Below are positions 10,501 through 17,495 of a stretch of DNA of 29,424 bases, piece by piece. Position numbers and translations under genes: made by a program. The notes beneath the pieces were generated by a model. It worked only from the letters and a program-made list of their open reading frames with translations. It was not told the origin of the DNA and did not search any database. Source of the stretch: a virus; the IMG/VR virus record IMGVR_UViG_3300003690_000042, positions 1-29,424 of that record; one strand, 5' to 3'. Positions within the stretch are counted from its first letter, which is position 1; each line of letters opens with the position of its first letter.

Positions 10501-11213
10501 CGTCTTTGTAGTGCTGCAAAGATAGCCTCATTATCTAATGGGTCTGATACTTCTATCTCTCTCCCAGTACTATCTCTACCAGTATCACGAACTAACCTAA
10601 CATCTGATACTCTAAGTTGTAAATTATTAAGTAACTGACTAGCCCATTCTCTATCCTCGGAAGATGGACTAAAATCTTCAGCCGGAATAATATTCATTAC
10701 ATCTTCTAGAGTATCAATAGGAAACGTATTAGATGTAAGAGCTGCTGGTAATATTTGCATGAGCTGAATACGCCAGTCACTATGCTGTACTATCTCTAAT
10801 TGTAGTGATATTTCTCGTCCAAGTTGACTCACTTCTTCTCTAGTAGCTTCGACCTTTGCTAATTCAGCTATTTCTTTTTTAGTATTCTGTCTCGTAAGTT
10901 GTATATCACCGCCCATTCCCGAGAACATCTGAGTACTAACTAATCTATCTCCAGTTAGTGATTGCTCAGTAATAGGAGCGTTCATTACTTTAGCTAGTAA
11001 ATCTGTATGCTGTAGTTGTAGTCTCTCCGCAGTCGTACCAGCAATCTGAAATCTAGTAGATTCTTGTGTAAATATTTCTCGAAAACCAGGAAACAATTCT
11101 GGAATATCGGCTGAACTTACACTAGTCATAGCCCCACGACCGGCAGCCGCACTTGGGCCTGGACGCCGTGCTAATTCTCTTACCCTTGGTTCATCAAACG
11201 GGGCTTGCGCCAT
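4503..11213 (-). CDS. Giant cysteine-free virion candidate with ADP-ribosyltransferase-like segment, about 2236 aa
   Basis: This gene fills almost a quarter of the window, between portal and scaffold. I start it at the ATG at 11213 (MAQAPFDEPRV), which has GGAGG 5 nt upstream and overlaps the portal gene by 20 nt; a GTG at 11231 would add six residues. Reading the whole protein I find no cysteine. It is mostly helical, with hydrophobic stretches near 345-385 (PFLYWNNKLIYPLAGGLLIG), 700-730 and 1770-1815. Residues about 1430-1605 look like an ADP-ribosyltransferase fold in R-S-E order: IYRG (Arg1504), NVTSDRTTAEGF (Thr1526-Ser1527), ESELIIP (Glu1586, Glu1588). A segment near 1680-1720 (SIFPFFTYEAHRWAWWLPRE) resembles parts of other very large phage proteins. 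Place and size suggest an internal virion protein ejected with the DNA, which is inference. A polyvalent non-virion effector is the alternative. Confidence 0.6.
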   Translation of the reverse strand: MAQAPFDEPRVRELARRPGPSAAAGRGAMTSVSSADIPELFPGFREIFTQESTRFQIAGTTAERLQLQHTDLLAKVMNAPITEQSLTGDRLVSTQMFSGMGGDIQLTRQNTKKEIAELAKVEATREEVSQLGREISLQLEIVQHSDWRIQLMQILPAALTSNTFPIDTLEDVMNIIPAEDFSPSSEDREWASQLLNNLQLRVSDVRLVRDTGRDSTGREIEVSDPLDNEAIFAALQRRPTGRVVHSINIQQMTTDEILNSIRINSQFILPPGVTEAELMELLAEEGLDQVEIDARMSDVAPDIQVQIDTFRVRQARMAIIRAEGSKLGNGELDSMIDAALWAQAASRPMVAAMAPFLYWNNKLIYPLAGGLLIGNSYVSSYTGRESDSDRALRESFGTAREQGLSNWEALRYVRENWDTNGLQKFLLDTAIDPLTYVGFGWYAKPFRALPIIGKSSYNAIGAVERGFTLAMEMPFVMAKEVWITTMPRTLQQRALTLSMSAFDTTRAYLENITGKTLRRIEPTDTRMILTDVITNALNDPQNPDYRAGLFLLGDREISADDLSNFYITLNINREVTIEAIDAANGIAALTKGFGSTRFLEINESAALLRSALDIFPTPENITNSVAFITRIREGLANRAIRKLAGEDTIQILRSIMDGTKRDFLAAQHSIVANKRFQQGFIAHSLDGLDRVTRVVFQGLIDKFISTPFARAYLLFGAYAFFNILETGLKTMLSGNNPMWSSKRLLYKRLNTQIHGLRGHVPLDALEPARVLIQADFPEEQLRRLSPSNARLMTSQERNAAEADVSNWVTKVMTGKWLEALPGGKPLSTITGYDYGTVFGGVQKANYWSRMYKKLLVEADPAAIAATTDLIEELMIDAGLVIDNKHVSAYKDEAVARLLTGDIKHVQDLVRDFSPNTVRAAEVSKLLEPLTEIYGDVADIIMRRVDTGELWSAGPHGINDLVDNVLHEQIMQRYLESPALFRERFATFVDGIIDWNPTTPAELNFKMNTVAQVIEVYGDTISSAVNVARIYGETIVNPVGKQTFYDNFWANRLTPHVNQSADDIRRLVDDMRSKLQDSANTRDMTPIQIQQYDQLLHHQLEVLAFTKNARNAQRDLENLFISQNGGSTRGWSNQTWDNFYFERSRPWVNVEDKFLQTRSQVYELSAQIEGLVSPQRLTGRPLRPLIPKDVADLFGVAPSELARNMYLPELLALRGKKSFVKLVQDRANLAGREAGKSADDLGYSIIEVERIYDLLVREIKTDPNVLAGIEPALNQLENLRHELIRTLQNRHVLASDDTTQYLDDIFVGRAEVSESVGFDDKRMDTLYATQADIDQLIINFDTEVARRLSVVEEAFVQQTQYRATGSPRYNMPVSLRNPRTGEPLSEADIIAETMQVRGDPRTAKVGDELADPFDYRYAEEETGLNRGMGLERQLNTTERLKQQFIDIANEADPGIRLTIERWFETVRNQDLQRLGYQGTANMLYRAKIHAVLREQYPTGFIKIYRGKASTRPDTPSGVEGRVYINVTSDRTTAEGFSAAHGMGDKPLSFDKDDLLFAAGDIRTDIPLEVQDIVIRVEDVVAVGSVDESELIIPVKTLIDRLDNPIEIPTRSLQPAQESKLSVYLRENPDNSNVQTLSRIMDSDGNPQPEWQSTREGVLEEVGQRYGQDFPDYENSTAFTALMKSIFPFFTYEAHRWAWWLPREFARHPGTYTAFGRYKDNTDQGYIHIPGTSLDVNPLRGGIYMGGMRRLQNRDYPEFYDQFGAVAEAFDQVSRYGYYPGAPIGLAFATFGAGTGITQFGEVTPAWMRTMTGGLAAIAPGSAADNFTKHIFPDRYRDFMTQRQVSANGGNGVRILEKRLRNESLTDEEQMQWDAASRGIGFFTMMAEQTSLLRFKPQEMIEVREAANELLSELTGVPLEVINDLDRNQLRFEDVFEALPPDIQKAVFEVDGFRRYTGGSVGLIPSQLGQQVLIQREFWQTVESERNIIRDDMLVFEAQLRRGERSMQDWLQKRTENVERLINYIESQKRRDRYRDIPFSIEARVKFAQENHMPVPVLHPMEEIRELYFSEPLKEAFNYNTGQIEPDWDSFFAFRNAVEMSLPDDMLSELISLNQQDSTSMEKTHYEINKTLFRSYNALFDIVLEGFPVDEQKLILKHRDEDTIEKQRIAEIQTNVEGEGDRQIISLFTERLRQSHSNLRTINPELDAWLNIFRKVRGFETPIAEERFRQIQIELGIS

Positions 11214-12963
11214 TACGTCCTCCACCAACACCTAATCTAGCTTCTGCCATAGACTGTGACGGTATTACATCAGGAGCTTCTGCTCCATTAGAATTAGTCC
11301 CTAATCTATCTGCTACCGTAGGTTGTCCAGTAATTGATTTAGTAAGTTGTTGTGCCAAACTTTCAAATAGTCCTGCCTGGTCTACATTATCCGCTGCTCG
11401 GGCTTGTTGAGCTGCGGCTTCAAAGGCTTGAATTAATTGTACTGTACTATAACTAGGATGTAATTTAGCCTTCTCTGCATCTAGTAAAGCTAGAGCTTCA
11501 TTAACATTAGTAACTTCTGGTAGTAGTAAGTCCATTATCATTGATGTGGGAAGTTCAAACCTACTATTCAACTGCTTAGACATTGCAATACGACTAGACA
11601 AATCTCCTGGTATTTTAATAGCATACGAAGCATAGATACAAGTGTCTTTTAGTATTTCTATTACTTCATCTGGTATCTCTCCCCATGCTTCAGGACGTAG
11701 ATTAGGATTATTCAAATACGTATGATACCAACTATCAGTAACCTCTGATGCTACGTGCTGTGCTGCATTGTGAAATGGACTAATTAATTGTATTGCAGCT
11801 TCTGCTGCTTGTGTGATTATTGTACTACTAATCTCACCTAAGACACTACCAAATGTAACATCACTAAATCCACCACGTTGTTCTTGATTACGTAATGTAA
11901 ATAAAGCCTGTGATAGTTCTACTGGAATACCAGGCATCTGTATCATTTCAATAGAATCTTGTGGAGAGCCTCTAAACATTGCCCCACGTTTATACCATTC
12001 TTGTGGGCCAGAAATTATTGGTTGTCCAACTGACCTCTCAAATACACGAGGATTAGCAGTGTCTCTAATTAGTTGGAAATTAAATGACTGTAGCTTATTA
12101 AACGCACGATATATTGGTTCATTAGTAGCTAGTACACTCTGTCCCATAGTACTTGATAAATCTCTATCCTTATCATCAAATGATGGTATCCCTGCTACTG
12201 ACCCTGCAAGTATTGGAATAGTATCTATACCTTCTATTATAGTAGGCATTTTAATAATCATATTATCCATAACTACTGCATGAGCAATACCAGTTGGAAG
12301 TCGTTTCCACAAATGACCTTCTACTACTTTACCTGACAGCCTTCTTCCCGCAGGCAGTTCCCACCCAGGATTCTTAGAAATACTTTCCATTGCTTGAGCA
12401 GAAGATACTGACCTCTTACGGGCTAATCGTAGTAGACCTTCCGATGGATTGGAACTCCACTCTGGAAATATATGAGCCGGATTCCAATAATCTACACTAA
12501 CTACACCATTAGTATCCATTGCATAAGGTACACAATACCATCCAGTAGATACTAAAAATCCAATGAAGTTCCAGAACCAAGTTTCTTTACCACGCTTCTG
12601 ATTGTCATTATTAATCTTATCCCATAATGTATTAAAGTACTGCTGGATTAAATCCACATATGGACGTACTTCATTAGGAGTTACTGTACCCGTATTCATT
12701 GTTATCTTAATATTCAATGGTTTAGGTTGCAGTAGAAATACGGCCATGTTCCATGTAGTACGTGGGTCATTACCTACAAACGATTCCATGTTCTCTTGTT
12801 TTAATTCATCTACCATAGATAGTAGACTATACCAACGATTAAATGATTCCTGTCTACCACGATACATTCCCTGTAGGTCATTAATTTCAGTAATGATTTC
12901 ATTAGCAGGGCCAGATGTACCAGTAACAAATCCAGTAAGTCTATTAAGTCCTTGTTGTAACAT
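11194..12963 (-). CDS. Portal protein
   Basis: The dodecameric portal forms the DNA channel at one capsid vertex and docks the terminase. The position right after TerL (with one small gene between) and the length (589 aa) fit. The N-terminal half has WNMAVFLLQPKPLNIKI and ETWFWNFIGFLVSTGWYCVP, and the middle has YRAFNKLQSFNFQLIRDTAN followed by a mixed strand and helix region, as in portal wing and stem domains. A long C-terminal helical part contains AFEAAAQQARAADNVDQAGL. The longer frame starts at 12984 with no Shine-Dalgarno, whereas the ATG at 12963 (MLQQGLNRL) has GGAG 9 nt upstream, so I use 12963. It overlaps both the preceding small gene and the following giant gene by 20 nt, which points to tight translational coupling. 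Confidence 0.82.
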   Translation of the reverse strand: MLQQGLNRLTGFVTGTSGPANEIITEINDLQGMYRGRQESFNRWYSLLSMVDELKQENMESFVGNDPRTTWNMAVFLLQPKPLNIKITMNTGTVTPNEVRPYVDLIQQYFNTLWDKINNDNQKRGKETWFWNFIGFLVSTGWYCVPYAMDTNGVVSVDYWNPAHIFPEWSSNPSEGLLRLARKRSVSSAQAMESISKNPGWELPAGRRLSGKVVEGHLWKRLPTGIAHAVVMDNMIIKMPTIIEGIDTIPILAGSVAGIPSFDDKDRDLSSTMGQSVLATNEPIYRAFNKLQSFNFQLIRDTANPRVFERSVGQPIISGPQEWYKRGAMFRGSPQDSIEMIQMPGIPVELSQALFTLRNQEQRGGFSDVTFGSVLGEISSTIITQAAEAAIQLISPFHNAAQHVASEVTDSWYHTYLNNPNLRPEAWGEIPDEVIEILKDTCIYASYAIKIPGDLSSRIAMSKQLNSRFELPTSMIMDLLLPEVTNVNEALALLDAEKAKLHPSYSTVQLIQAFEAAAQQARAADNVDQAGLFESLAQQLTKSITGQPTVADRLGTNSNGAEAPDVIPSQSMAEARLGVGGGRNGASPV

Positions 12964-13201
12964 TATGTGATACTCCCACGGCATGTCGTCTACGTTTTGC
13001 TGTTGCTATACTAATACCAAATAATATCATCATCTGCATATTTGTAGTATCAGGATAATTTCTAAGATACTGTTCTTGATATATCGCAATACACTCAGTA
13101 GAATGATTATGAAGAAGTAATTTATTCTGCCAATCTAATATTGCTACTTGATTAGGTTCTAGAGATTTACCACACACATGACAATCTCCTAGTAAATCCA
13201 T
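12944..13201 (-). CDS. Small Cys/His protein, possible zinc ribbon, 85 aa
   Basis: Near the N-terminus it carries CHVCGK and, about 20 residues later, HNHSTEC, so a metal site built from CxxC plus His and Cys is likely. The C-terminus is basic (ATAKRRRHAV). The frame can be extended to an ATG at 13285 inside the terminase gene, but that extension has no good ribosome site, and the ATG at 13201 (MDLLGDCHVC) gives a compact zinc-ribbon-like protein, so I prefer it. It lies between TerL and portal and overlaps the portal gene. Small zinc proteins and HNH-like proteins occur at this place in several phages and can help packaging. No HNH catalytic triad is evident, so no activity is assigned. Confidence 0.55.
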   Translation of the reverse strand: MDLLGDCHVCGKSLEPNQVAILDWQNKLLLHNHSTECIAIYQEQYLRNYPDTTNMQMMILFGISIATAKRRRHAVGVSHNVTTRT

Positions 13202-13250
13202 TACATCATCCGTCACAAAGATGGAGATTAAACAGCTTACTAGAAATCCT

Positions 13251-14816
13251 TTAGAAGTTATGTCCTGCGTGTCCGATAAGACCACGATGTTGATTTCCTG
13301 TATGTGAACTTCTTGTAGCTGCCATAATCATAGCAGCATCATGGTTATCATCATTACCAAGAAATACTATATTACCACCAGAATATCGTACCTGTTTAAG
13401 TTCTTTTATTAGATTAATATCATGAGTTTCTATTATATCTAGTAGACTTTGTAATTCAGTAATGGCATACATCTTAGTACCAGTAGCCCCTATACGAGTA
13501 CTTCCAGTAGTCATCCAGCCAATCTGTTTACTAACTAGTCCACTTACATTATCTGTTCTCCAGTATAAATTATCGTAATCTGTAATACGTCCACAGAACC
13601 CTACACCATGTCCATTAGCTTCTGCCACTATCTTAGCATGATAGTAGTACTCACCTAGTTGTTTAACTAGTGGAGCAAAGGCTAGATAATCATACATACC
13701 TGATAGTGTAGCTTCGTGTCGTATACGAGTAAAGTTATCTAAGTCCATTCTCCATACTTGTGCTACTGACCTAGTAGCTTTACCTTGTCCTGGGTCTACA
13801 CTAATTATATATACTGGATTAGGGTCATCTGCCAAATCTGCCGGGGGAAACCAAACTTGTGCATGTCCCGCACTGTATGGAGCTTCATAGCATAATTCTA
13901 GTAGATGGTCTGTTACTTCCATAGGATAGAATGGTTCAGCAGTAGCAAGGAAACAACTTACTATATCTTCAAAGAACTCTTGCCAGAACGCAGATTTAAT
14001 AGATAGTATCTTGTGTCTCCGCCATCTAATACGTTCATCAGCTTCAAAATCATTCCATTTAGTTTTACGTATTAAATTAATCTCTGCTTCTGTGTAGTCT
14101 TTAACAGGCCCACGTAGAAACTCTCTAATATATGAAGCACCTATTGGTATTCGGTATTCTGGTTCTAACCACCAAGGTAGTGTAATTAAATTCCATATAC
14201 TATTACCATTTAGAGCGTCTTGTACCATTTGATAGAATACATTAGGCTCCCGTTCTGACCCTTCACCATTAGGCGTAGATTCTAATATCATTTCGCCAGT
14301 CAATGGTACACGTTGTTCAGTGGGAATTAAAATTCTATTTGGGTCAGGCCAGAAAGCTAGTTCACTACCAAGGAAGAAATGTATTGGTTCACCCCTTCCG
14401 AATACTTTAGCACCAGCAGTACCTATATAGAAGGTACTACGTAACTGGGGAAAATACATTTCATAAGTAGAGTTGTGGGATAGTCGTGGTTTCTTGTTAT
14501 TTGGAATAGGCATACGGTCATAGATGTGCCTTACTTTAGCTAATAATCTTTGAGTTAAGAATTCTTCATGGGCCACTACTACGGCTGTAGTATTAGGTTC
14601 AGTTATTATTTTCTTGAACCCTCTTGCTAGATGAATGGTTGTACTACCTAGTTGACTCGCTTTAACGTATAAATCCCTCCCAGTTAATCTTCCCATTATA
14701 ATCTCTTGGGCGGGGTTTAGTACAAACGCTATGTCATTCTTGTTACGGTCCTCTATTATAATTAACCGTTCAAGAAATAGTTGGTCATTATCTATTAAGT
14801 CTGCAAAAGTAGTCAA
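13251..14816 (-). CDS. terL: Terminase large subunit (packaging ATPase and nuclease)
   Basis: The 521-aa protein is the motor that pumps DNA into the prohead and cuts the concatemer. Visible elements: a deviant ATP-binding loop SQLGSTT (residues 54-60, without the usual GK), a Walker B-like strand with catalytic Glu in FFLGSELAFW (147-156), and the RNase H-like nuclease with IISVDPGQG (Asp341), AEANGHG (Glu399) and a late DDNHDAAM segment. The length and domain order are normal for TerL. The reading frame is closed by a TAG two codons before the first possible start, a TTG at 14816 with only GGA about 7 nt upstream, so initiation looks weak. The TerS candidate, a 91-aa gene and an AT-rich 101-nt gap precede it. 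Confidence 0.9.
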   Translation of the reverse strand: MTTFADLIDNDQLFLERLIIIEDRNKNDIAFVLNPAQEIIMGRLTGRDLYVKASQLGSTTIHLARGFKKIITEPNTTAVVVAHEEFLTQRLLAKVRHIYDRMPIPNNKKPRLSHNSTYEMYFPQLRSTFYIGTAGAKVFGRGEPIHFFLGSELAFWPDPNRILIPTEQRVPLTGEMILESTPNGEGSEREPNVFYQMVQDALNGNSIWNLITLPWWLEPEYRIPIGASYIREFLRGPVKDYTEAEINLIRKTKWNDFEADERIRWRRHKILSIKSAFWQEFFEDIVSCFLATAEPFYPMEVTDHLLELCYEAPYSAGHAQVWFPPADLADDPNPVYIISVDPGQGKATRSVAQVWRMDLDNFTRIRHEATLSGMYDYLAFAPLVKQLGEYYYHAKIVAEANGHGVGFCGRITDYDNLYWRTDNVSGLVSKQIGWMTTGSTRIGATGTKMYAITELQSLLDIIETHDINLIKELKQVRYSGGNIVFLGNDDNHDAAMIMAATRSSHTGNQHRGLIGHAGHNF

Positions 14817-14917
14817 TAACTAATCCAATACTTATATAATATAAATTTTATTAATCTAATATAGAATCGTTTAGGATACTTAACTCTACTATCAAAAGAG
14901 CCTGACACTCTAGTATA

Positions 14918-15193
14918 CTATCTACCTTCATGTAGTCTCATTGCACTACGAACATTCTCGCCATTAGCTCCACCAACAGACATACGGGCTACTATGTTAG
15001 ACCATTGAGAACTAGATAGTAGTCCAATAGGAGAACCTGATTTAGTATATAATCCGACAACTCCATCAGGACATTTAATAAATTCTACGGCATCATCTGA
15101 TGGAGAAGGATTTTCTGCTACTTGATTAGCTAGTGCTAATTGCTGTTCTAGATGCTGTACTTGAATAATTAAATCTGCTTTAGTAGGTGCCAT
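14918..15193 (-). CDS. Small protein between TerS-like and TerL genes, 91 aa
   Basis: The N-terminus (KADLIIQVQHLEQQLALANQ) has Leu and Ile at heptad spacing, so a short coiled coil and oligomer are likely. The rest contains CPDGVVGLYTKSGSPIGLLS and SVGGANGENVRSAMRLHEGR. I do not recognise the family. AAAAGGA lies about 10 nt before the ATG. Between TerS-like and TerL genes phages often carry small packaging or structural helpers. A five-codon frame (MAKRT) lies just upstream and is probably chance. Function unknown. Confidence 0.6.
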   Translation of the reverse strand: MAPTKADLIIQVQHLEQQLALANQVAENPSPSDDAVEFIKCPDGVVGLYTKSGSPIGLLSSSQWSNIVARMSVGGANGENVRSAMRLHEGR

Positions 15194-15238
15194 TATATCT
15201 ATGTCCTTTTAGCCATAGTTCTTTTTTGTGGCCGCCCT

Positions 15239-15829
15239 CTAGTGGTCAATCGTGTAAGGTGCGCTTTGTTCAGATTCCGTAATGCCGCTGTACGTCGAGT
15301 CTGTGCTCCCTTGGTTTTGCGTGCCATGCTTCCTCGCTACTAAAATCATTTCATCCCATCCAACGTCCGTATTAAACTCCTTAAACAAAGATTGCAATGC
15401 TGCGAATTGTTGTGGTGTATACAGTGGACGGATTTTAACCAAGTAACTACGCTCCTCTCTATTAAGGAAGTAGACTGGATTAACTGGGTCTTGTTCTCCA
15501 AGCTGCACTTTTTTAAGTAGTCTGTAGTCATAATCTAAAGCTAATTTGAAATTCCTAGTAAAGTCTAGTGTAATTACTTCCTTACTAAATTGCTTCTGTA
15601 GTTCTAGTAGATTAGTCTTTTCTATTTCAGCAAACGCAGTATCATTAGCCATCCATCTATATATTGTACTACGATTAATATTACCAGCTAGTTCACAGGC
15701 TTCGTCACGACCAAAGCCACAAAGTCTATAACTTAGATAATTACGTTTTTTATCATCATCCCAATCAAATCTCGGTAGTACAGAATCGGCTTGTGCTAAC
15801 GTATCAGTCGGAGTTATTTGTTGTGTCAT
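15239..15829 (-). CDS. Probable terminase small subunit with HTH domain, 196 aa
   Basis: Residues about 28-72 form a helix-turn-helix of the kind found in small terminases: YLSYRLCGFGRDEACELAG, then NRSTIYRWMANDTAFAEIE. The central part is helical and could drive ring formation. The C-terminal tail is Ser, Thr and Gly rich. As first gene of the late operon, three genes before the portal, it would recognise the packaging site and hand DNA to TerL. The ATG has no Shine-Dalgarno, and a near-consensus promoter sits so close that the transcript would begin at or next to the ATG. The next in-frame ATG lies in the HTH and would break it, so the start is well fixed. An alternative is a late transcription regulator. 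Confidence 0.7.
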   Translation of the reverse strand: MTQQITPTDTLAQADSVLPRFDWDDDKKRNYLSYRLCGFGRDEACELAGNINRSTIYRWMANDTAFAEIEKTNLLELQKQFSKEVITLDFTRNFKLALDYDYRLLKKVQLGEQDPVNPVYFLNREERSYLVKIRPLYTPQQFAALQSLFKEFNTDVGWDEMILVARKHGTQNQGSTDSTYSGITESEQSAPYTIDH

Positions 15830-15835
15830 ATCTTG

Positions 15836-15864
15836 ATTGTATACCTAGATAGATACAATGTCAA
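15836..15864 (-). promoter_or_regulatory. Leftward late promoter, predicted leaderless
   Basis: On the minus strand TTGACA (15864-15859), a 17-bp spacer and TACAAT (15841-15836) form a near-consensus sigma-70 promoter, with one mismatch in the -10 box. The -10 box ends 6 bp before the ATG of the TerS-like gene, so the +1 position falls on the A at 15829. Confidence 0.75.
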
Positions 15865-15871
15865 TCACGCC

Positions 15872-15887
15872 TTCCTATTAATAGGAA
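15872..15887. promoter_or_regulatory. Perfect 16-bp palindrome TTCCTATTAATAGGAA, operator candidate
   Basis: The palindrome is exact and lies between the -35 boxes of the two divergent promoters, 7 bp from the leftward one and 24 bp from the rightward one. This fits binding by a dimeric regulator acting on one or both promoters. A candidate binder in this window is the 95-aa HTH protein at 22629, or the TerS-like protein itself. The binding is inferred. Confidence 0.5.
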
Positions 15888-15911
15888 ATATTTTATAGTG
15901 GGCCTTTATGG

Positions 15912-15940
15912 TTGACATTCTCCATAACATGTTATATAAT
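15912..15940 (+). promoter_or_regulatory. Rightward consensus sigma-70 promoter
   Basis: TTGACA (15912-15917), a 17-bp spacer and TATAAT (15935-15940) match the consensus exactly. Transcription would start near 15947, giving a leader of about 118 nt before the 258-aa gene. That leader contains an imperfect inverted repeat (GTAATGTAAGTGTAATC near 15951 against GATTACATTAC near 16004), so it may fold. Confidence 0.85.
15924..15935. promoter_or_regulatory. Palindrome ATAACATGTTAT inside the rightward promoter
   Basis: An exact 12-bp palindrome lies in the spacer and touches the first base of the -10 box. A protein bound here would block RNA polymerase. Its sequence differs from the 16-bp palindrome at 15872, so a different regulator is likely if it is an operator at all. 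Confidence 0.35.
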
Positions 15941-16064
15941 ATATAATATTGTAATGTAAGTGTAATCCATACGATACATATACATATATATATTGTGTTG
16001 TTATGATTACATTACATATAACAATATCCATATCGTTAGGCATGAAGCAAAATGGAGGTACACT

Positions 16065-16841
16065 ATGACTACTGAATCTAGCGAAGAATACCTAGAGGAC
16101 TTAGAAGATAGCGATGTATCTGGTGAATTTAGTACTACTACGTTGGTAGACAAGTATTTTAACTTTGATGTATTTGTAGGTGCTGTTCCTAGTCTTACTA
16201 GAATAGTTCCACCACCTTTTGACGACTTAGTACATGTACCAATTAATATGAGAATAGAACCAGAGAAGAAGGATAAGTACTTTTATTACCGGAGTGACCC
16301 TAGTAAATCTATACTACTCCCACATAGAATAGAATACTACTATTGTGGATGTATACCTTATGGCTCGTTACCCAATTCATGTACAACTAAACCAATAGCA
16401 TTGGGGGAACAGATTTATACTATTGCTATCTATGTTAGTAAACGAATGGGCAGAACTACATCACAACGCTGGCGTAGAGAATGTTGGGAACTACTAGCTC
16501 CTAATCTAAGAATATCATGGGATACCCATAGAGCAGTAATAGACCAACAAGCCGCAGAAGATTACTTCAATGAACATAGTACTATTAATGAATTTGGTGA
16601 GAGAGTAGCTAATGGGCCAGCCAAGCCAGGACGTAAGATTAGTCAAGCTGTATTAGACTTATCAGACGAGGATGTATCCAAACGTACTAAACTAACTACT
16701 AAGTATGCAGTATACAAACATCGCCGCAATAAGAAAGTCTATACTAAAGAAGATACTAGTAAGTTAGACCGCAAACTAAATGAAATCTATAATGAAGTAT
16801 TAGAGTTAGGTGGTGTACCAACTGGATGGAATTTATTTTAA
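16065..16841 (+). CDS. Unknown protein, 258 aa, first gene of the rightward hub promoter
   Basis: The start at 16065 has GGAGG 6 nt upstream; a longer frame from 15993 lies in the promoter leader and lacks a ribosome site. The N-terminus is strongly acidic (Glu and Asp rich over about 20 residues). The centre has an aromatic- and Cys-rich stretch (HRIEYYYCGCIPYG) with a later Cys in LPNSC. The segment around SKRMGRTTSQRWRRECWELL is basic, and the C-terminus is a charged helix ending GVPTGWNLF. No family is recognised. The gene is preceded by the best promoter in the window and is the only plus-strand gene in the hub, so it is probably transcribed early and strongly. An acidic protein with these features could be a host-interaction or DNA-mimic-like factor, which is speculation. 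Confidence 0.75.
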   Translation: MTTESSEEYLEDLEDSDVSGEFSTTTLVDKYFNFDVFVGAVPSLTRIVPPPFDDLVHVPINMRIEPEKKDKYFYYRSDPSKSILLPHRIEYYYCGCIPYGSLPNSCTTKPIALGEQIYTIAIYVSKRMGRTTSQRWRRECWELLAPNLRISWDTHRAVIDQQAAEDYFNEHSTINEFGERVANGPAKPGRKISQAVLDLSDEDVSKRTKLTTKYAVYKHRRNKKVYTKEDTSKLDRKLNEIYNEVLELGGVPTGWNLF

Positions 16842-16970
16842 TTTATATTCTAGTAGCTATTTTTTTATAAATTTTTGAAATTTGCGCCGATATGGTAATA
16901 ACGATTAGTACTATTGTAATTGCCACTATGCATAGTATAGTAACTATCCTTTAGTTAGCTTGAAAGGTCT

Positions 16971-17026
16971 TTAGACTAGCCTGGCTCTAGAGACTATGCA
17001 GGCGTTCTGCTGGCTGGCTAATCTAA
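16971..17026 (+). ncRNA. Possible structured RNA segment
   Basis: TTAGACTAGCC (16971-16981) and GGCTAATCTAA (17016-17026) pair over 10 of 11 positions. They enclose a second hairpin, GCAG (16998-17001) with CTGC (17007-17010) and a 5-nt loop, plus a CTCTAGAG palindrome. Expression is not shown. The segment lies about 1 kb downstream of the rightward hub promoter with no clear terminator between. Confidence 0.25.
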
Positions 17027-17387
17027 CTATGGCGAAAAAATAAACTAGCCGTAAAAGGCTTTAGGTGGTCAGCATAGGCCATACGCTTTTGTTTTAGCCG
17101 CTACGTAATTCGTAGATAGACTAGTCACTAGCACAACGAATAGCGTAGCTTAGTGTAGAGGCCAGGCGTAGACTTGTGACGCAATTCGTAATCTAGTATC
17201 CAGTTACTGTAAAGCCCGTACACGAGTAAAAGTATCTAGCCGTCTGTAGTAGCTTGATTAGATTAGAGGCTGTGTGTGTGGCTGTGCGTGGCTTGTAGGC
17301 CATACAGTAGCAGACCACTACTAGCCAGCCACTAGCCTATACTACTTTTAGTTAGTCGCTATACTTTAGTAAGTAGGGGACACCCAA

Positions 17388-17418
17388 CTACTATCCTTTA
17401 GTAAGCTACTATCCTTTA
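17388..17418. repeat. Tandem 18-bp repeat containing CTACTATCCTTTA
   Basis: Two copies of CTACTATCCTTTA begin 18 bp apart (17388 and 17406), and a third partial copy (ACTATCCTTTAG) is at 16943. A related CTTTAGTAAG follows at 17363 and 17395. The copies are short and not palindromic, so they could be binding sites or slippage products. Confidence 0.4.
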
Positions 17419-17462
17419 ACTACTAACTCACTAAAAGTAAGTCTGAGCCCTTATTCCTGGAC

Positions 17463-17495
17463 AAAAAAATACCCGGGCTTGCTAGACCCGGGCAG
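17463..17495 (-). terminator. Strong intrinsic terminator of the 202-aa gene
   Basis: On the minus strand CCCGGG, a 9-nt loop and CCCGGG form a GC-rich stem that outer pairs extend to about 8 bp. A run of seven T follows (TATTTTTTTG). It lies 22 nt after the stop of the 202-aa gene. On the plus strand no T run follows, so it acts in one direction. Confidence 0.85.

Noticed and set aside
11194-11231. GTG start of the giant gene at 11231 and ATG start of the portal at 12984
   Set aside because: Both are the longest possible starts, but the ATGs at 11213 and 12963 have well-spaced GGAGG and GGAG sites and the longer ones do not.
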